DNA of 64,000 bases from an uncultured Bacteroidales bacterium (GCA_937891975.1 CALAUA010000015.1:1-64000); one strand, 5' to 3'. Positions 42,073 through 50,688 are shown, counted from the stretch's first letter. Numbers and translations: made by a program. Notes: generated by a model not told the origin, from the sequence alone.

Positions 42073-43377
42073 TCATTTCTTCAGTTCGCCTGCGAAATAC
42101 CTATCATACGACGCCATATCGATTAGTCCATGACCTGATAGGTTGAATAGTATCACTCGCTCTACGCCTTCCTCTTTTGCCTTAAGTGCCTCATCTATAG
42201 CCGCTTTGATGGCATGTGTAGATTCGGGCGCAGGGATAATTCCTTCCACTTGGCTAAAGAGTACACCCGCCTCAAAACTATCCAACTGATTGATATCCAC
42301 CGCCTCTATCAGTCCATCTTGGCGCAATTGGCTGACGATAGCCCCCGCACCATGATAGCGCAATCCACCTGCATGGATGGCTTCTGGCTCGAAGTCGTGC
42401 CCCAACGTAAACATTGGGATAAGCGGCGTAAAGCCTTCAGTATCACCAAAATCGTATTCAAATCGTCCTTGCGTTAGCTTAGGACACGCCTCAGGTTCGG
42501 CAGCAATAAAGCGCGTTTTATATCCTTTGGTTAGGTTATCACGCATAAATGGAAAGGTTATTCCGCAGAAATTACTACCGCCACCAAAGCATCCAATCAC
42601 CACATCAGGATAGTCGCCTGCTATCTCTATTTGCTTGCGGGCTTCCTCGCCGATGATAGTCTGATGGAGGCATACGTGATTGAGCACCGAGCCCAATCCA
42701 TATCGCGTATCTGGCTGTTTGCGAGCCACTTCCACCGCCTCTGAGATTGCCATGCCCAAACTGCCTGGCGTATTGGGGAACTGTGCTCTCAGCGATCGCC
42801 CAGCTTCGGTGGTGAAGGATGGCGAAGGGATGATAGTTGCCCCATAGGTGCGCATCACGGACTTGCGGTATGGTTTCTGCTCGTAGCTGGAGTTCACCAT
42901 AAATACGGTTAAGTCCAATCCAAAGTGTTTGCACGCGATAGACAACGCAGAGCCCCACTGCCCTGCTCCTGTCTCAGTGGTCATATGCTTGATTCCCTGC
43001 TGCTTATTGTAATATGCTTGAGGTATTGCAGAGTTCAGTTTGTGCGAGCCAACGGGGCTGACACTCTCGTTTTTGAAGTAGATTTTGGCAGGTGTATCCA
43101 GTGCTTTCTCCAGTCCACTGGCACGCACAAGAGGCGTTGGGCGGAAGATACGATATAGTTCTTGCACTTCTTCGGGTATATCAATATACGGCTCTTGCGA
43201 GAACTCTTGCTCTACTAATGCCTCTGCAAATAGCGAACTCATCTCCTCTTTTTTCAGCGGTTCACGCGTAACGGGATTGAGTAACGGAGCAGGTTTATTG
43301 GGCATATCTGCCACAATATTATACCATTGGGTAGGCATCTCATTTTCCTGCAATACAATCTTCTTCGTAATCTTCAT
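42073..43377 (-). CDS. TrpB-like PLP enzyme (TrpB2 type tryptophan synthase beta)
   Basis: 434 aa. Joins indole and serine to tryptophan. The PLP lysine is in SPVGSHKLNSAIPQ (about 113); ETGAGQWGSALSIA (about 136) and GCFGGGSNFCGI (about 258), the phosphate-binding loop, are typical. The length, the ARP-like start MPTQWYNIVADMP and the RPTPLVRA block mark the TrpB2 group, which works without the canonical alpha subunit. A tryptophanase is encoded 18 kb away, so indole could be recycled. Confidence 0.92.
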   Translation of the reverse strand: MKITKKIVLQENEMPTQWYNIVADMPNKPAPLLNPVTREPLKKEEMSSLFAEALVEQEFSQEPYIDIPEEVQELYRIFRPTPLVRASGLEKALDTPAKIYFKNESVSPVGSHKLNSAIPQAYYNKQQGIKHMTTETGAGQWGSALSIACKHFGLDLTVFMVNSSYEQKPYRKSVMRTYGATIIPSPSFTTEAGRSLRAQFPNTPGSLGMAISEAVEVARKQPDTRYGLGSVLNHVCLHQTIIGEEARKQIEIAGDYPDVVIGCFGGGSNFCGITFPFMRDNLTKGYKTRFIAAEPEACPKLTQGRFEYDFGDTEGFTPLIPMFTLGHDFEPEAIHAGGLRYHGAGAIVSQLRQDGLIEAVDINQLDSFEAGVLFSQVEGIIPAPESTHAIKAAIDEALKAKEEGVERVILFNLSGHGLIDMASYDRYFAGELKK

Positions 43378-43398
43378 ACGTTCTAAATTTAATGGGGT

Positions 43399-44229
43399 TT
43401 ACCAACGGCGGCGCAATAATCCGCCTATCAAACAAATCAACATATAGAATGGATATACCACCTCCAGCAGCAACGCTGTACCGAAGCCAACCGACTTGTC
43501 GCGTTTCTTAATCAAGTGATATTCAATCGGAAACTTCACAATCAAAGCCACAGGACATAACACCTGTATCACATTGGCTATCAATACGATTGCTCCGCAG
43601 CAAAGGATATCTTTGTCGGTGTATTTGGGCGCTTTGCCTGCCCAACGCATACGTTGTTTCCAAAACGAGCTCCACGAGGTGTGAGGGCGAACAATAGCAG
43701 TCAATTCCTCGTTCTCACTCACCGCAATCTTCAGCCCCCGACGTTTGAAGGACTCTAAGAGAAACATATCATCGCCACTGGGTATTTCGGTGTGCAAGTC
43801 CGGGTAGGACTCCAACCATCTATCGCGCTTGGCGATAAGGTTTGCTCCACTACACATAACTGCGTGCCCTCGCTTGGCAGTCTCGATGGTAAGTTGCTGG
43901 ATAGCCGCATACTCCGCTATCTGCAAACGCTCCAGCAGCGATGGTTTCTCCCTTTTCGATTCCATCCGTAAAGGCAGGATGAGGAGATCGCTTTGCTGTA
44001 GATCGCTCGCGATGCTCGCTGTAGATTGCTTTGCTGTAGATCGTTCGCGATGCTCACTGAAGACACTATTGCTGATGGGAGACGGTAGGATGTCATCGTC
44101 CATCATCCATACATAGTCCGTTTCCGCAGCAGATATGAGGCGATAGAGGGCATGTTTCTTGCCCTTGCCTTCGTCATTGATTCCACGCCGAGGAACAACG
44201 ATTGTTATTTGTGGTTTCTCGAATGACAT
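43399..44229 (-). CDS. Family 2 glycosyltransferase, N-terminally short, with repeat insertion
   Basis: 276 aa. The frame begins ITIVVPRRGINDEGKGKKHAL, a block that normally lies 50-70 residues into such proteins, so the first strand and nucleotide-binding part appear missing. Present are the metal site in YVWMMDDDILP (about 42), the GDDMF acceptor loop (about 150) and the QRMRWAGKAP motif (about 197), then two C-terminal membrane helices. Residues 55-81 (HRERSTAKQSTASIASDLQQ) are encoded by a palindromic repeat array. It may be a fragment or inactive. Confidence 0.75.
   Translation of the reverse strand: MSFEKPQITIVVPRRGINDEGKGKKHALYRLISAAETDYVWMMDDDILPSPISNSVFSEHRERSTAKQSTASIASDLQQSDLLILPLRMESKREKPSLLERLQIAEYAAIQQLTIETAKRGHAVMCSGANLIAKRDRWLESYPDLHTEIPSGDDMFLLESFKRRGLKIAVSENEELTAIVRPHTSWSSFWKQRMRWAGKAPKYTDKDILCCGAIVLIANVIQVLCPVALIVKFPIEYHLIKKRDKSVGFGTALLLEVVYPFYMLICLIGGLLRRRW
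43985..44064. repeat. TGTAGATCG-palindrome array inside the glycosyltransferase gene
   Basis: Four units of TGTAGATCG, or the variant TGTAGATTG, separated by changing GC-rich inserts (CTTTGC, CTCGCGATGCTCGC, CTTTGC, TTCGCGATGCTC). Read in frame. Sister arrays are in aroA (47702-47774) and at 56760-56826. Confidence 0.8.
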
Positions 44230-44271
44230 CTATCTATTGTTGGTATGACTATTGTCCATCCATTATCCCGC

Positions 44272-45135
44272 TTACAAATAACGCTTGATCTGCACCAGAT
44301 GGTGTGATAGTTTGCCATTGGTAAGGCGGATACCCATCTCATCGATTTTATCCACATGCACGTAGCCAGCGCAATGGATGACCTCCGTTGGACTAATCAA
44401 CATACCCACATGCGTTATCTTCGTAGCCTCTGGGTTGCGGTCCGAATGGTCGAAGAATACCAAGTCGCTGGGTTGGGCTTCAGCCAACGAACTCACCACT
44501 TGTCCTTGCGTGACCTGTTCGCGGGCATTGCGCAAGAGATTAATGCCAAACACGCTATACACCGTTTGCGTGAAGCCTGAGCAGTCGTAGCCCATTATGT
44601 TCTTTCCACCCCATAGGTAGGGGACGTTCAGCAACGATTGTGCCACACGCACGATATCCTCGCCTTTAACCTCTAACCTCTCACCTTTAAGCTCATACAC
44701 ACAACGATGATTAATCTTATATTTCTTTCCCAGCACTTCGAAAGTGCCTTTTTTATAGAATGGCAATCGTGTGCCGATGGTAAGCATCATTTGCTCGCCA
44801 GTGACAGTGGCAGTAGCCACCGCCATAGGTGTAGCCACTACGCCCATCGCATCGGCTTGTTGATAGCGCTCGACCTCCTCATAGCTAACTGGCGTCATCA
44901 TCTTAGATACTACCCAGCCTACTTGTCTATCCATAGTGGAGCGGATTTTGGTCCAGCTGGAGTGGCGATCCATCACTTCGCAAACTTCGCCAAAGAGCAA
45001 CTGGGTAGCCTGTTCGGCGGCATGGGATGGTTCTTCGCGCACGGGGGTGACGGGGCAATAATTCATGACATATTCGGTGCTATGGGCGAGGCATGTGACA
45101 GCCATTAGGATAATGAACAGGATGAGTTTTTTCAT
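44272..45135 (-). CDS. NlpC/P60 (C40) peptidase with SH3 domains
   Basis: 287 aa, exported (signal MKKLILFIILMAVTCLAHS). One or two bacterial SH3-like domains (about 25-140) precede the catalytic domain: the Cys in MGYDCSGFTQTVYS (about 184), DLVFFDHS (about 223) and the His in KITHVGMLI (about 242). It cleaves the gamma-D-Glu-diamino acid bond in peptidoglycan peptides, releasing L-Ala-D-Glu, the substrate of the epimerase encoded just upstream. Residues about 147-158 come from a 7-bp repeat, in the linker before the catalytic domain. Confidence 0.93.
   Translation of the reverse strand: MKKLILFIILMAVTCLAHSTEYVMNYCPVTPVREEPSHAAEQATQLLFGEVCEVMDRHSSWTKIRSTMDRQVGWVVSKMMTPVSYEEVERYQQADAMGVVATPMAVATATVTGEQMMLTIGTRLPFYKKGTFEVLGKKYKINHRCVYELKGERLEVKGEDIVRVAQSLLNVPYLWGGKNIMGYDCSGFTQTVYSVFGINLLRNAREQVTQGQVVSSLAEAQPSDLVFFDHSDRNPEATKITHVGMLISPTEVIHCAGYVHVDKIDEMGIRLTNGKLSHHLVQIKRYL
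44661..44694. repeat. 7-bp tandem array inside the NlpC/P60 gene
   Basis: Units CTTTAAC, CTCTAAC, CTCTCAC, CTTTAAG. In the gene they encode ELKGERLEVKGED between the SH3 region and the peptidase domain. Confidence 0.65.
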
Positions 45136-45190
45136 ATGCGGGTGGTTGTTTGAGAGAAAAGCGTTTCTATAAATTGCCCATTTTTATAAG

Positions 45191-47407
45191 TTAGAGCGGG
45201 GTGACGCCAGTGCCCGGTTTGTTGACCAACGTCAACTTGCCATCCACCAACTGAATACCCTCGTAAGGGTCATTGGCAAGCAGTACATGACCATCTAAGT
45301 CGGCATAATCCACCAACGGACTCAGCATCGCAGCCGCAGAGATACCTGCACTGGTCTCTGTCATACAGCCAATCATTACCTGCATACCCAACTCACGCGC
45401 CAAAGCGATCATCTTACGCGCCTCAGCTACTCCGCCACACTTCATCAGTTTGATATTGATACCGTCATAGTAGGGTTGCAGCCCTGCTACATCGGCATAC
45501 GTTTGGCATGCCTCGTCGGCGATAATAGGCAGTTCTACCCGCTCGCAAAGCCAAGCATGTTCCTCGTTCATATGCTTGGGCATAGGCTGCTCAATAAGTA
45601 CCACACCCTGTTCAGCCAACCATTGGCACATCTTCAGCGCATGCTCTTTGGTGGGCCAACCTTGGTTGGCATCTACATAGATAGGTTTGGTGCTAATGCT
45701 ACGAATTAGGCGAATCATACGCTTGTCTTCTGCCTCCTCACGACCGAGTTTGACTTTGAGGATTTTTGCCCAGTCGGCTTCGCGCACCTTGAGCTGCACA
45801 ATCGAATCGCTGGCATCGTAGCCAATCGTATAGCTGGTACAAGGGGTAGCATTTGGATCAATGTCCCACATCTGCCACAGAGGCTGTCCGTGGAGTTTAC
45901 CATCAAGGTCGTGCAAAGCAATGTCGATGCTCGCCTTCGCTGCATGATTGCCTGGGGCAAGGTCGTTGACGAGTTGCATGATACTATCCACATTCAGTGG
46001 CTCGCGGCAGCTATTGATAACAGGTTGCGCCAACTTCAGAAAAGCGCAGACCGACTCTTGTGTCTCCTTGAGATAAGGGGGCAGCGCCGCCTCGCCGTAT
46101 CCCGTTTGGTCACCCAGCGTGATGCGGGTGAGCACGATGGGAGTAGTGGTGCGGGTGTTGGTAGAGATACCAAAAGCATGGCGTAACTCGCCAGTAAATG
46201 GTTCGTACGTCAGTTGAGCCGTTTTTCCACACGACTGAGATATGCCGAAATACGCCTTATAGATGGCATTAGCCAATGCTTCAAGGACATCTTTTTCGGG
46301 ATTGATTACATACCCATTGGTGATGGCTACGATACCCCAACCATCCGTAGGGCTCCATATCATGATACTACGTAATCCGTATGCGTCACCCGTATGTCCC
46401 ACAGGGTAGTTGCCTGGCGTATTGTAGTGAGGATCATCTAGGAAATCTACAAACTCCATGAGGCACAATCCGTATTGGTCCTCGTAGTAGTCGTCTGTTA
46501 GCTTGATCCATACGGGTGTTTTCATGGTTTTGGCACTCTCCTCGGAGATGATACGCACGCCATTGAGCTGGCCATAGTTCATGTGCATCATCATATAGGT
46601 AGCCAAGTCGTGAGCAGAGATCTTTACGCCGCCAGTAGGCGAGAATATAGGTGCGGAGTAGCCCATGATATAATCATCGAGTCGGTGCGCCACGCTGCCG
46701 TAGGCATCGGATTCTACGTATTGTCCGTCGCGATAACGGTAGATGGAAGCACATTTGCTCATGTCTAGTTCGTCAATATTATGTCCTGCATGTAATCCAA
46801 GTGGTGTTATTACGCTATCCTTTACATAGCGGTCAAAACGTATGCCTGACACTTTCTCAAGGATAGCGCCTGCGAAGTTGAGCCCTAAATTAGAGTAGTT
46901 GTAGCCCGTACCAGGAGCGTAATCGTAATAGGTGGCACTGCAATCGCTATTCACAGCAGGATTGAGATGATTGAGTGTGGAATAATTCTCAGGGTCGCGG
47001 AAACTGGCTGTGTGTGAGAGCACCATGCGCAATGTAATAGGTACCTCTGGGTGATGTGGGTTGCGTACTTGGAAACCAATGAGATCACTCACATCATCAT
47101 CGAGAGAGATGACGCCTTTTTCCACGAGTTGCATCAGGGATGTAGCGGTGAAGGACTTGGAGATAGATGCGATACGCATGAAATGATTGGTTGTCAAAGG
47201 TGTTTGATTGTCGAGATTGGCATATCCAAACGCCTTTTCATAAACTATCTGTCCATCTTGGACAATAACAGCAGCGACACCTACTGCTTGGTAGTCGTTC
47301 ATCACTTGCTGAATAGCTTGGTCGGTGCGTTTCTCCGCGCTGGGAGCGCAACTCATCATCACTTGCATCATAGCTGCTAAAAACATAAAAACAGGATTGC
47401 TTCTCAT
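45191..47407 (-). CDS. Fusion of a beta-lactamase-type serine hydrolase and a dipeptide epimerase
   Basis: 738 aa. An N-terminal signal or lipoprotein region leads into a class C beta-lactamase/DD-peptidase-like domain (about 25-385) with SISKSF (nucleophile Ser about 83), the Tyr motif YNYSNLG (about 171) and GHTGDAYG (about 337). From about 397 to the end it is an enolase-superfamily dipeptide epimerase: KILKVKLG with the catalytic Lys (about 545), YVDANQGW, IEQPMP, ADEAC, INIKLMKCGG and MTETSAG. The epimerase turns L-Ala-D-Glu into L-Ala-L-Glu. Fusion and the adjacent NlpC/P60 gene suggest a murein-peptide salvage pathway. Confidence 0.9.
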   Translation of the reverse strand: MRSNPVFMFLAAMMQVMMSCAPSAEKRTDQAIQQVMNDYQAVGVAAVIVQDGQIVYEKAFGYANLDNQTPLTTNHFMRIASISKSFTATSLMQLVEKGVISLDDDVSDLIGFQVRNPHHPEVPITLRMVLSHTASFRDPENYSTLNHLNPAVNSDCSATYYDYAPGTGYNYSNLGLNFAGAILEKVSGIRFDRYVKDSVITPLGLHAGHNIDELDMSKCASIYRYRDGQYVESDAYGSVAHRLDDYIMGYSAPIFSPTGGVKISAHDLATYMMMHMNYGQLNGVRIISEESAKTMKTPVWIKLTDDYYEDQYGLCLMEFVDFLDDPHYNTPGNYPVGHTGDAYGLRSIMIWSPTDGWGIVAITNGYVINPEKDVLEALANAIYKAYFGISQSCGKTAQLTYEPFTGELRHAFGISTNTRTTTPIVLTRITLGDQTGYGEAALPPYLKETQESVCAFLKLAQPVINSCREPLNVDSIMQLVNDLAPGNHAAKASIDIALHDLDGKLHGQPLWQMWDIDPNATPCTSYTIGYDASDSIVQLKVREADWAKILKVKLGREEAEDKRMIRLIRSISTKPIYVDANQGWPTKEHALKMCQWLAEQGVVLIEQPMPKHMNEEHAWLCERVELPIIADEACQTYADVAGLQPYYDGINIKLMKCGGVAEARKMIALARELGMQVMIGCMTETSAGISAAAMLSPLVDYADLDGHVLLANDPYEGIQLVDGKLTLVNKPGTGVTPL

Positions 47408-47411
47408 ATTA

Positions 47412-48572
47412 TTATAATTTTAAGGTGTTAATTCGGTGAAACTGTTCCATAAACTGTGGATAGGATTTGCTGATGCAGGCGGTGTCGTCCACTTCGTAGC
47501 CAGCTATCAGCAATGCCATTGCCATGCGATGGTCGTGGTCGGTGCAGTGTTCGCGCACAGCGCGCAGGCGGTCGGATTCTTTGATGGGTAACGATTCGGT
47601 GCCTGTGGCATGTAACTCTATGCCCAAACGCTCGCAAGTAAGAGCGACTGCAGGGTAGAGGTCGGGGCAAGCGGAAAAATCTTGGCATAAGATTTCTTCC
47701 GCAGATCGCTGCGCTGTAGATCGGGCATCAATGCCCTGAAGATCGCTGCGCTGTAGATCGGCTACGCCTGTAGAAGCGATGGTGATGCCTTCGGGGGTAT
47801 ATTCAGTATGTACGCCGAGGTGAGCGAAGATGTCGGCAACGATTTTGTCGCCTTGTAACGAGTCGCGGAATAAGCCAGGGAGCGTAATCTCACCACCGTG
47901 AAGAGCGACATACTCGTACCAAAAGGCGGCGGAGCTCCAATCGCGTTCGATTTCTGAGTAAGGAGCAAGGAGTAAAGAGCCAAGATTTGTTACCTGCGTC
48001 TGATCTGTCGTTAGTAATTTGTCTTTGTTCTTAGTTCCTTGTTCCTTATTCCAAATCATCTCTTTAGTGAGAGTGATGTAAGGCGAGGTGCTATTGGTTT
48101 GGACGTTTGCGCCGATGAGGAGTAAGGCGGAAACGAACTGCGTAGATTGGGGATGGTTGAGGGTAATCGGTTTGCTCTTGTCGAGCGCCTTGCCCATAAT
48201 ACGCAAAGGCGGGAAGCCCTCTTCGCCCAAATACTCAATATCTGCGCCTATCTCACGCAAAGCATCTACTAACTGACCTATAGGGCGGTGGTGCATGCGT
48301 TCCACGCCGTCGAGAATAACCGTTTTTCCTTCTAACTGAGCACAATAAGCGGTGAGGAAGCGCATAGCGGTACCACAATTTCCCACATTGATATGTGGGG
48401 TTGAAAGAGTTTCTGAAGTTCTAAAAGTTTTAAGGGTAGTTAAAGCGCGGTGGAGAATCTGCACATCTTCGGGCAAAGTATCGGAGACGGGCATAAGCTC
48501 GTCTCCGTGTATGGATTGCAAAATCAATAGGCGATTGGCAATGGATTTTGATATTGGCAATTCAATGAGCAT
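47412..48572 (-). CDS. aroA: 3-Phosphoshikimate 1-carboxyvinyltransferase (EPSP synthase) with repeat insertions
   Basis: 386 aa, sixth step of the shikimate pathway. The core is recognisable: LPISKSIANR at the start, VGNCGTAMRFLTAY (about 65), GVERMHHRPIGQLVDAL (about 87), STQFVSALL, ERDWSSAAFWYEY (about 210), DFSACPDLYP (about 295), and PIKESDRLRAV near the C-terminus. Three stretches do not belong to the family and are encoded by repeats: about 43-56 (9-bp array), 171-206 (7-bp array) and 266-290 (palindromic array). The frame stays open through all three, so the enzyme may still work. Confidence 0.88.
   Translation of the reverse strand: MLIELPISKSIANRLLILQSIHGDELMPVSDTLPEDVQILHRALTTLKTFRTSETLSTPHINVGNCGTAMRFLTAYCAQLEGKTVILDGVERMHHRPIGQLVDALREIGADIEYLGEEGFPPLRIMGKALDKSKPITLNHPQSTQFVSALLLIGANVQTNSTSPYITLTKEMIWNKEQGTKNKDKLLTTDQTQVTNLGSLLLAPYSEIERDWSSAAFWYEYVALHGGEITLPGLFRDSLQGDKIVADIFAHLGVHTEYTPEGITIASTGVADLQRSDLQGIDARSTAQRSAEEILCQDFSACPDLYPAVALTCERLGIELHATGTESLPIKESDRLRAVREHCTDHDHRMAMALLIAGYEVDDTACISKSYPQFMEQFHRINTLKL
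47702..47774. repeat. TGTAGATCG-palindrome array inside aroA
   Basis: Units of GTAGATCG/GAAGATCG separated by GCTGCGC, GGGCATCAATGCCC, GCTGCGC and GGCTACGCC. The inserts differ but each is a small palindrome. It encodes ADLQRSDLQGIDARSTAQRS, outside the conserved AroA pattern. Confidence 0.85.
47954..48059. repeat. Two 7-bp arrays inside aroA
   Basis: The part at 48013-48058 has units TCTTTGT, TCTTAGT, TCCTTGT, TCCTTAT, TCCAAAT, close to 272-308. The part at 47956-47984 reads on the complement as TCTTTAC, TCCTTGC, TCCTTAC. Together they encode WNKEQGTKNKDKLL and a following stretch inside the enzyme. Confidence 0.75.
48403..48440. repeat. 9-bp-type array inside aroA
   Basis: Runs GTTTCTGAA, GTTCTAAAA, GTTTTAAGG, related to 41611-41640 and 61766-61810. 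It encodes TLKTFRTSETLS near the N-terminus of AroA. Confidence 0.55.
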
Positions 48573-48583
48573 TGATTTTTTTA

Positions 48584-48613
48584 GTGTATGGTGTAAAGTG
48601 TATGGTGTAAAGG
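48584..48613. repeat. 7-bp tandem array (TTTACAC type, reversed)
   Basis: On the complement: TTTACAC, CATACAC, TTTACAC, CATACAC. Lies just upstream of aroA, next to a second array. Confidence 0.7.
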
Positions 48614-48644
48614 CTGGGGGATACGGCCTTGCCGCTACTTCCTG

Positions 48645-48674
48645 CCTTTAAACTTTAAACCATAAACTTTAAAC
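48645..48674. repeat. 7-bp tandem array (TTTAAAC type)
   Basis: Units TTTAAAC, TTTAAAC, CATAAAC, TTTAAAC immediately after the stop codon of the DPP III gene. Confidence 0.7.
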
Positions 48675-48678
48675 TACA

Positions 48679-50655
48679 TTAATTGATGTCAGGCAAGAAA
48701 GAATAATCGCGAGAGTAGCGGAGGTGCTGCTCGATATAGCCCTCTGTATAGTCAAGAGTAACATCCGTGATATTGCCTTCTGCATCGTAGTGCGCAGTAT
48801 AAACAGGGTTAACAAAGCCCTTGTATGGAGCCAAGTTAAGTTTCTCGTAGCGCTCCAAAATCTCCTTGTGCAAGTTTTGATCCACTTTTACGGCATACTC
48901 CTCAACCATGGCTTTAGCTGCTGGATAATCGCCCTCGGAAGTGATGCGTTGGATCTCGCGGAGTAACTCGCCATAGAGGCGACGAATACCTTCGTAATCA
49001 TTGATTTGCAGATAGTGTTTGCCATCGCGCTCTATCATCTCCACCTCGTTATTCCTTGCATTCTTGAATACCCAAAGCGCAATGAGTTGGCGGTTACGCA
49101 TGTGCGACTCCTCGATGTCCTTGCTTGGCTCGATACGCACGAGTTGGGTCATGAGACCGTTCATCATTTGTTGATAGTAGAAGCCCTTGTATGCCTCTTC
49201 ATCCTCCAACAAGCCGAGTTCTACCAATTTAGGGTCAGCCATATAGTAGAGACCGAGCAAGTCGGCACGCGCCTCCTCGATGGTAGAAGCATGCTCCTTG
49301 AGGGCATCTTTTGTCACGCCCGGCATAAGTTTACCAGAACCGTGACCCACGCACTCGTGGAGGTCGGTATGCAAGTCGCCACAAGCACCTGCCTTCTCAT
49401 ACATAGCAATCACCTCTGGGCTAATCATGAACTCCTCGTTGAAGCCATTGCCCTTGGCTGCTTCGTTGTATGCGTGGGTGATATTGTCGATGGTCACAGA
49501 TTTTGAGCCATAGTCTTTGCGGATCCAGTTGGCATTAGGCAGGTTGATGCCGATTGGGGTAGCAGGATAGCAGTCGCCTGCGAGGATAGCAGCGGTAATA
49601 ACCTTTGCGCTCACGCCTTTAACTTCCTCTTTCTTGTATTTCTTGTCGGTTGGTGAGTTGTCCTCGAACCATTGTGCGTTGTCGGAGATGGTTTGGCAGC
49701 GGTGGGTAGCACGCATGTCTTTGAAGTTCACGAGTGACTCCCAAGTACCTGTAATACCGAGAGGGTCAGCATATGTCTCGGTGAAACCGTTCACGAAGTC
49801 CACGCGGCTGTTGAGGTCTTTCACCCAAGCGATGCAGTATTCGTTGAAAGCGCGGAGGTCGCCTGTCTTGTTGAACTCAATCATCTTCTCGATAACGAGG
49901 CGTTGTTGGTCGTTCTCGGCGAAAGGCAGTGCTTTCTCGAGGTGCTCAACCACTTTTTCGAGAGCGGCACTATACATACCACCTACTTTGTAGGTACGCT
50001 CTACAACCTTACCGTTCTCCTTCACGAGTTTGCTGTTGAGACCAATCCACAATGGCTCTGCAGAGTTGTCTTTGTGTGCTTCGTAGTATGCCTCTGCTTC
50101 AGCTTGGGTCACGCCTTCGTAGTAGTTGTTAGCAGACGCGAGGAGCAAGTCTTCGCCGTCAAGACTCAAACTCTTTGGCATTACGGTTGGGTCGAAGATC
50201 ACTGGTAGGATGGCCTCATCGTATGTCACACCTGCTTCGGCACATGCAGCAACGAACCACTCTTGAGAGAATTCTGGTTGGAACTTGTCAGAAGCGTAGT
50301 GATGGTGAATACCATTGGCAAACCATACGCGCTTGAGATATTTCTCGAAGTTGAGGAATTCCTCGCTTGTCTTGTCGCCCTTGTATTGGGTGTATAGGGC
50401 TTCGAGTGCGCGACGGATGCGCAGGTTGTAGCGACCATTTTGATCGTAGAGGATATCACGACCGTGCAAAGCAGCTTCGGTGAGGTGATAAACGAGGGTC
50501 TTTTGTTGCAGACTCAGTGAGTCAAATTCTGGCACTTGGTAGCGCAGAATCTCAAGGTCATAAAACTTGTCCACGGTGTAGTCGAATGTTTGTTCTTGTT
50601 TGCAGCATGCGCTGAGTGCTACGAGCGCCATGCCAAATAGGATTGTTTTTTTCAT
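48679..50655 (-). CDS. Dipeptidyl-peptidase III (M49), lipoprotein
   Basis: 658 aa. Zinc exopeptidase releasing dipeptides from the N-terminus of short peptides. The signal MKKTILFGMALVALSACCKQ has a lipobox, so it acts in the periplasm or on the surface. The M49 zinc motif is HECVGHGSGK (about 432), with the second motif EEARADLLGLY (about 460). The length matches other Bacteroidales M49 proteins. It has its own promoter at 50689-50719. Confidence 0.95.
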   Translation of the reverse strand: MKKTILFGMALVALSACCKQEQTFDYTVDKFYDLEILRYQVPEFDSLSLQQKTLVYHLTEAALHGRDILYDQNGRYNLRIRRALEALYTQYKGDKTSEEFLNFEKYLKRVWFANGIHHHYASDKFQPEFSQEWFVAACAEAGVTYDEAILPVIFDPTVMPKSLSLDGEDLLLASANNYYEGVTQAEAEAYYEAHKDNSAEPLWIGLNSKLVKENGKVVERTYKVGGMYSAALEKVVEHLEKALPFAENDQQRLVIEKMIEFNKTGDLRAFNEYCIAWVKDLNSRVDFVNGFTETYADPLGITGTWESLVNFKDMRATHRCQTISDNAQWFEDNSPTDKKYKKEEVKGVSAKVITAAILAGDCYPATPIGINLPNANWIRKDYGSKSVTIDNITHAYNEAAKGNGFNEEFMISPEVIAMYEKAGACGDLHTDLHECVGHGSGKLMPGVTKDALKEHASTIEEARADLLGLYYMADPKLVELGLLEDEEAYKGFYYQQMMNGLMTQLVRIEPSKDIEESHMRNRQLIALWVFKNARNNEVEMIERDGKHYLQINDYEGIRRLYGELLREIQRITSEGDYPAAKAMVEEYAVKVDQNLHKEILERYEKLNLAPYKGFVNPVYTAHYDAEGNITDVTLDYTEGYIEQHLRYSRDYSFLPDIN

Positions 50656-50688
50656 ATGATTTGAATTGATTAGCTATATATTTCGCTG

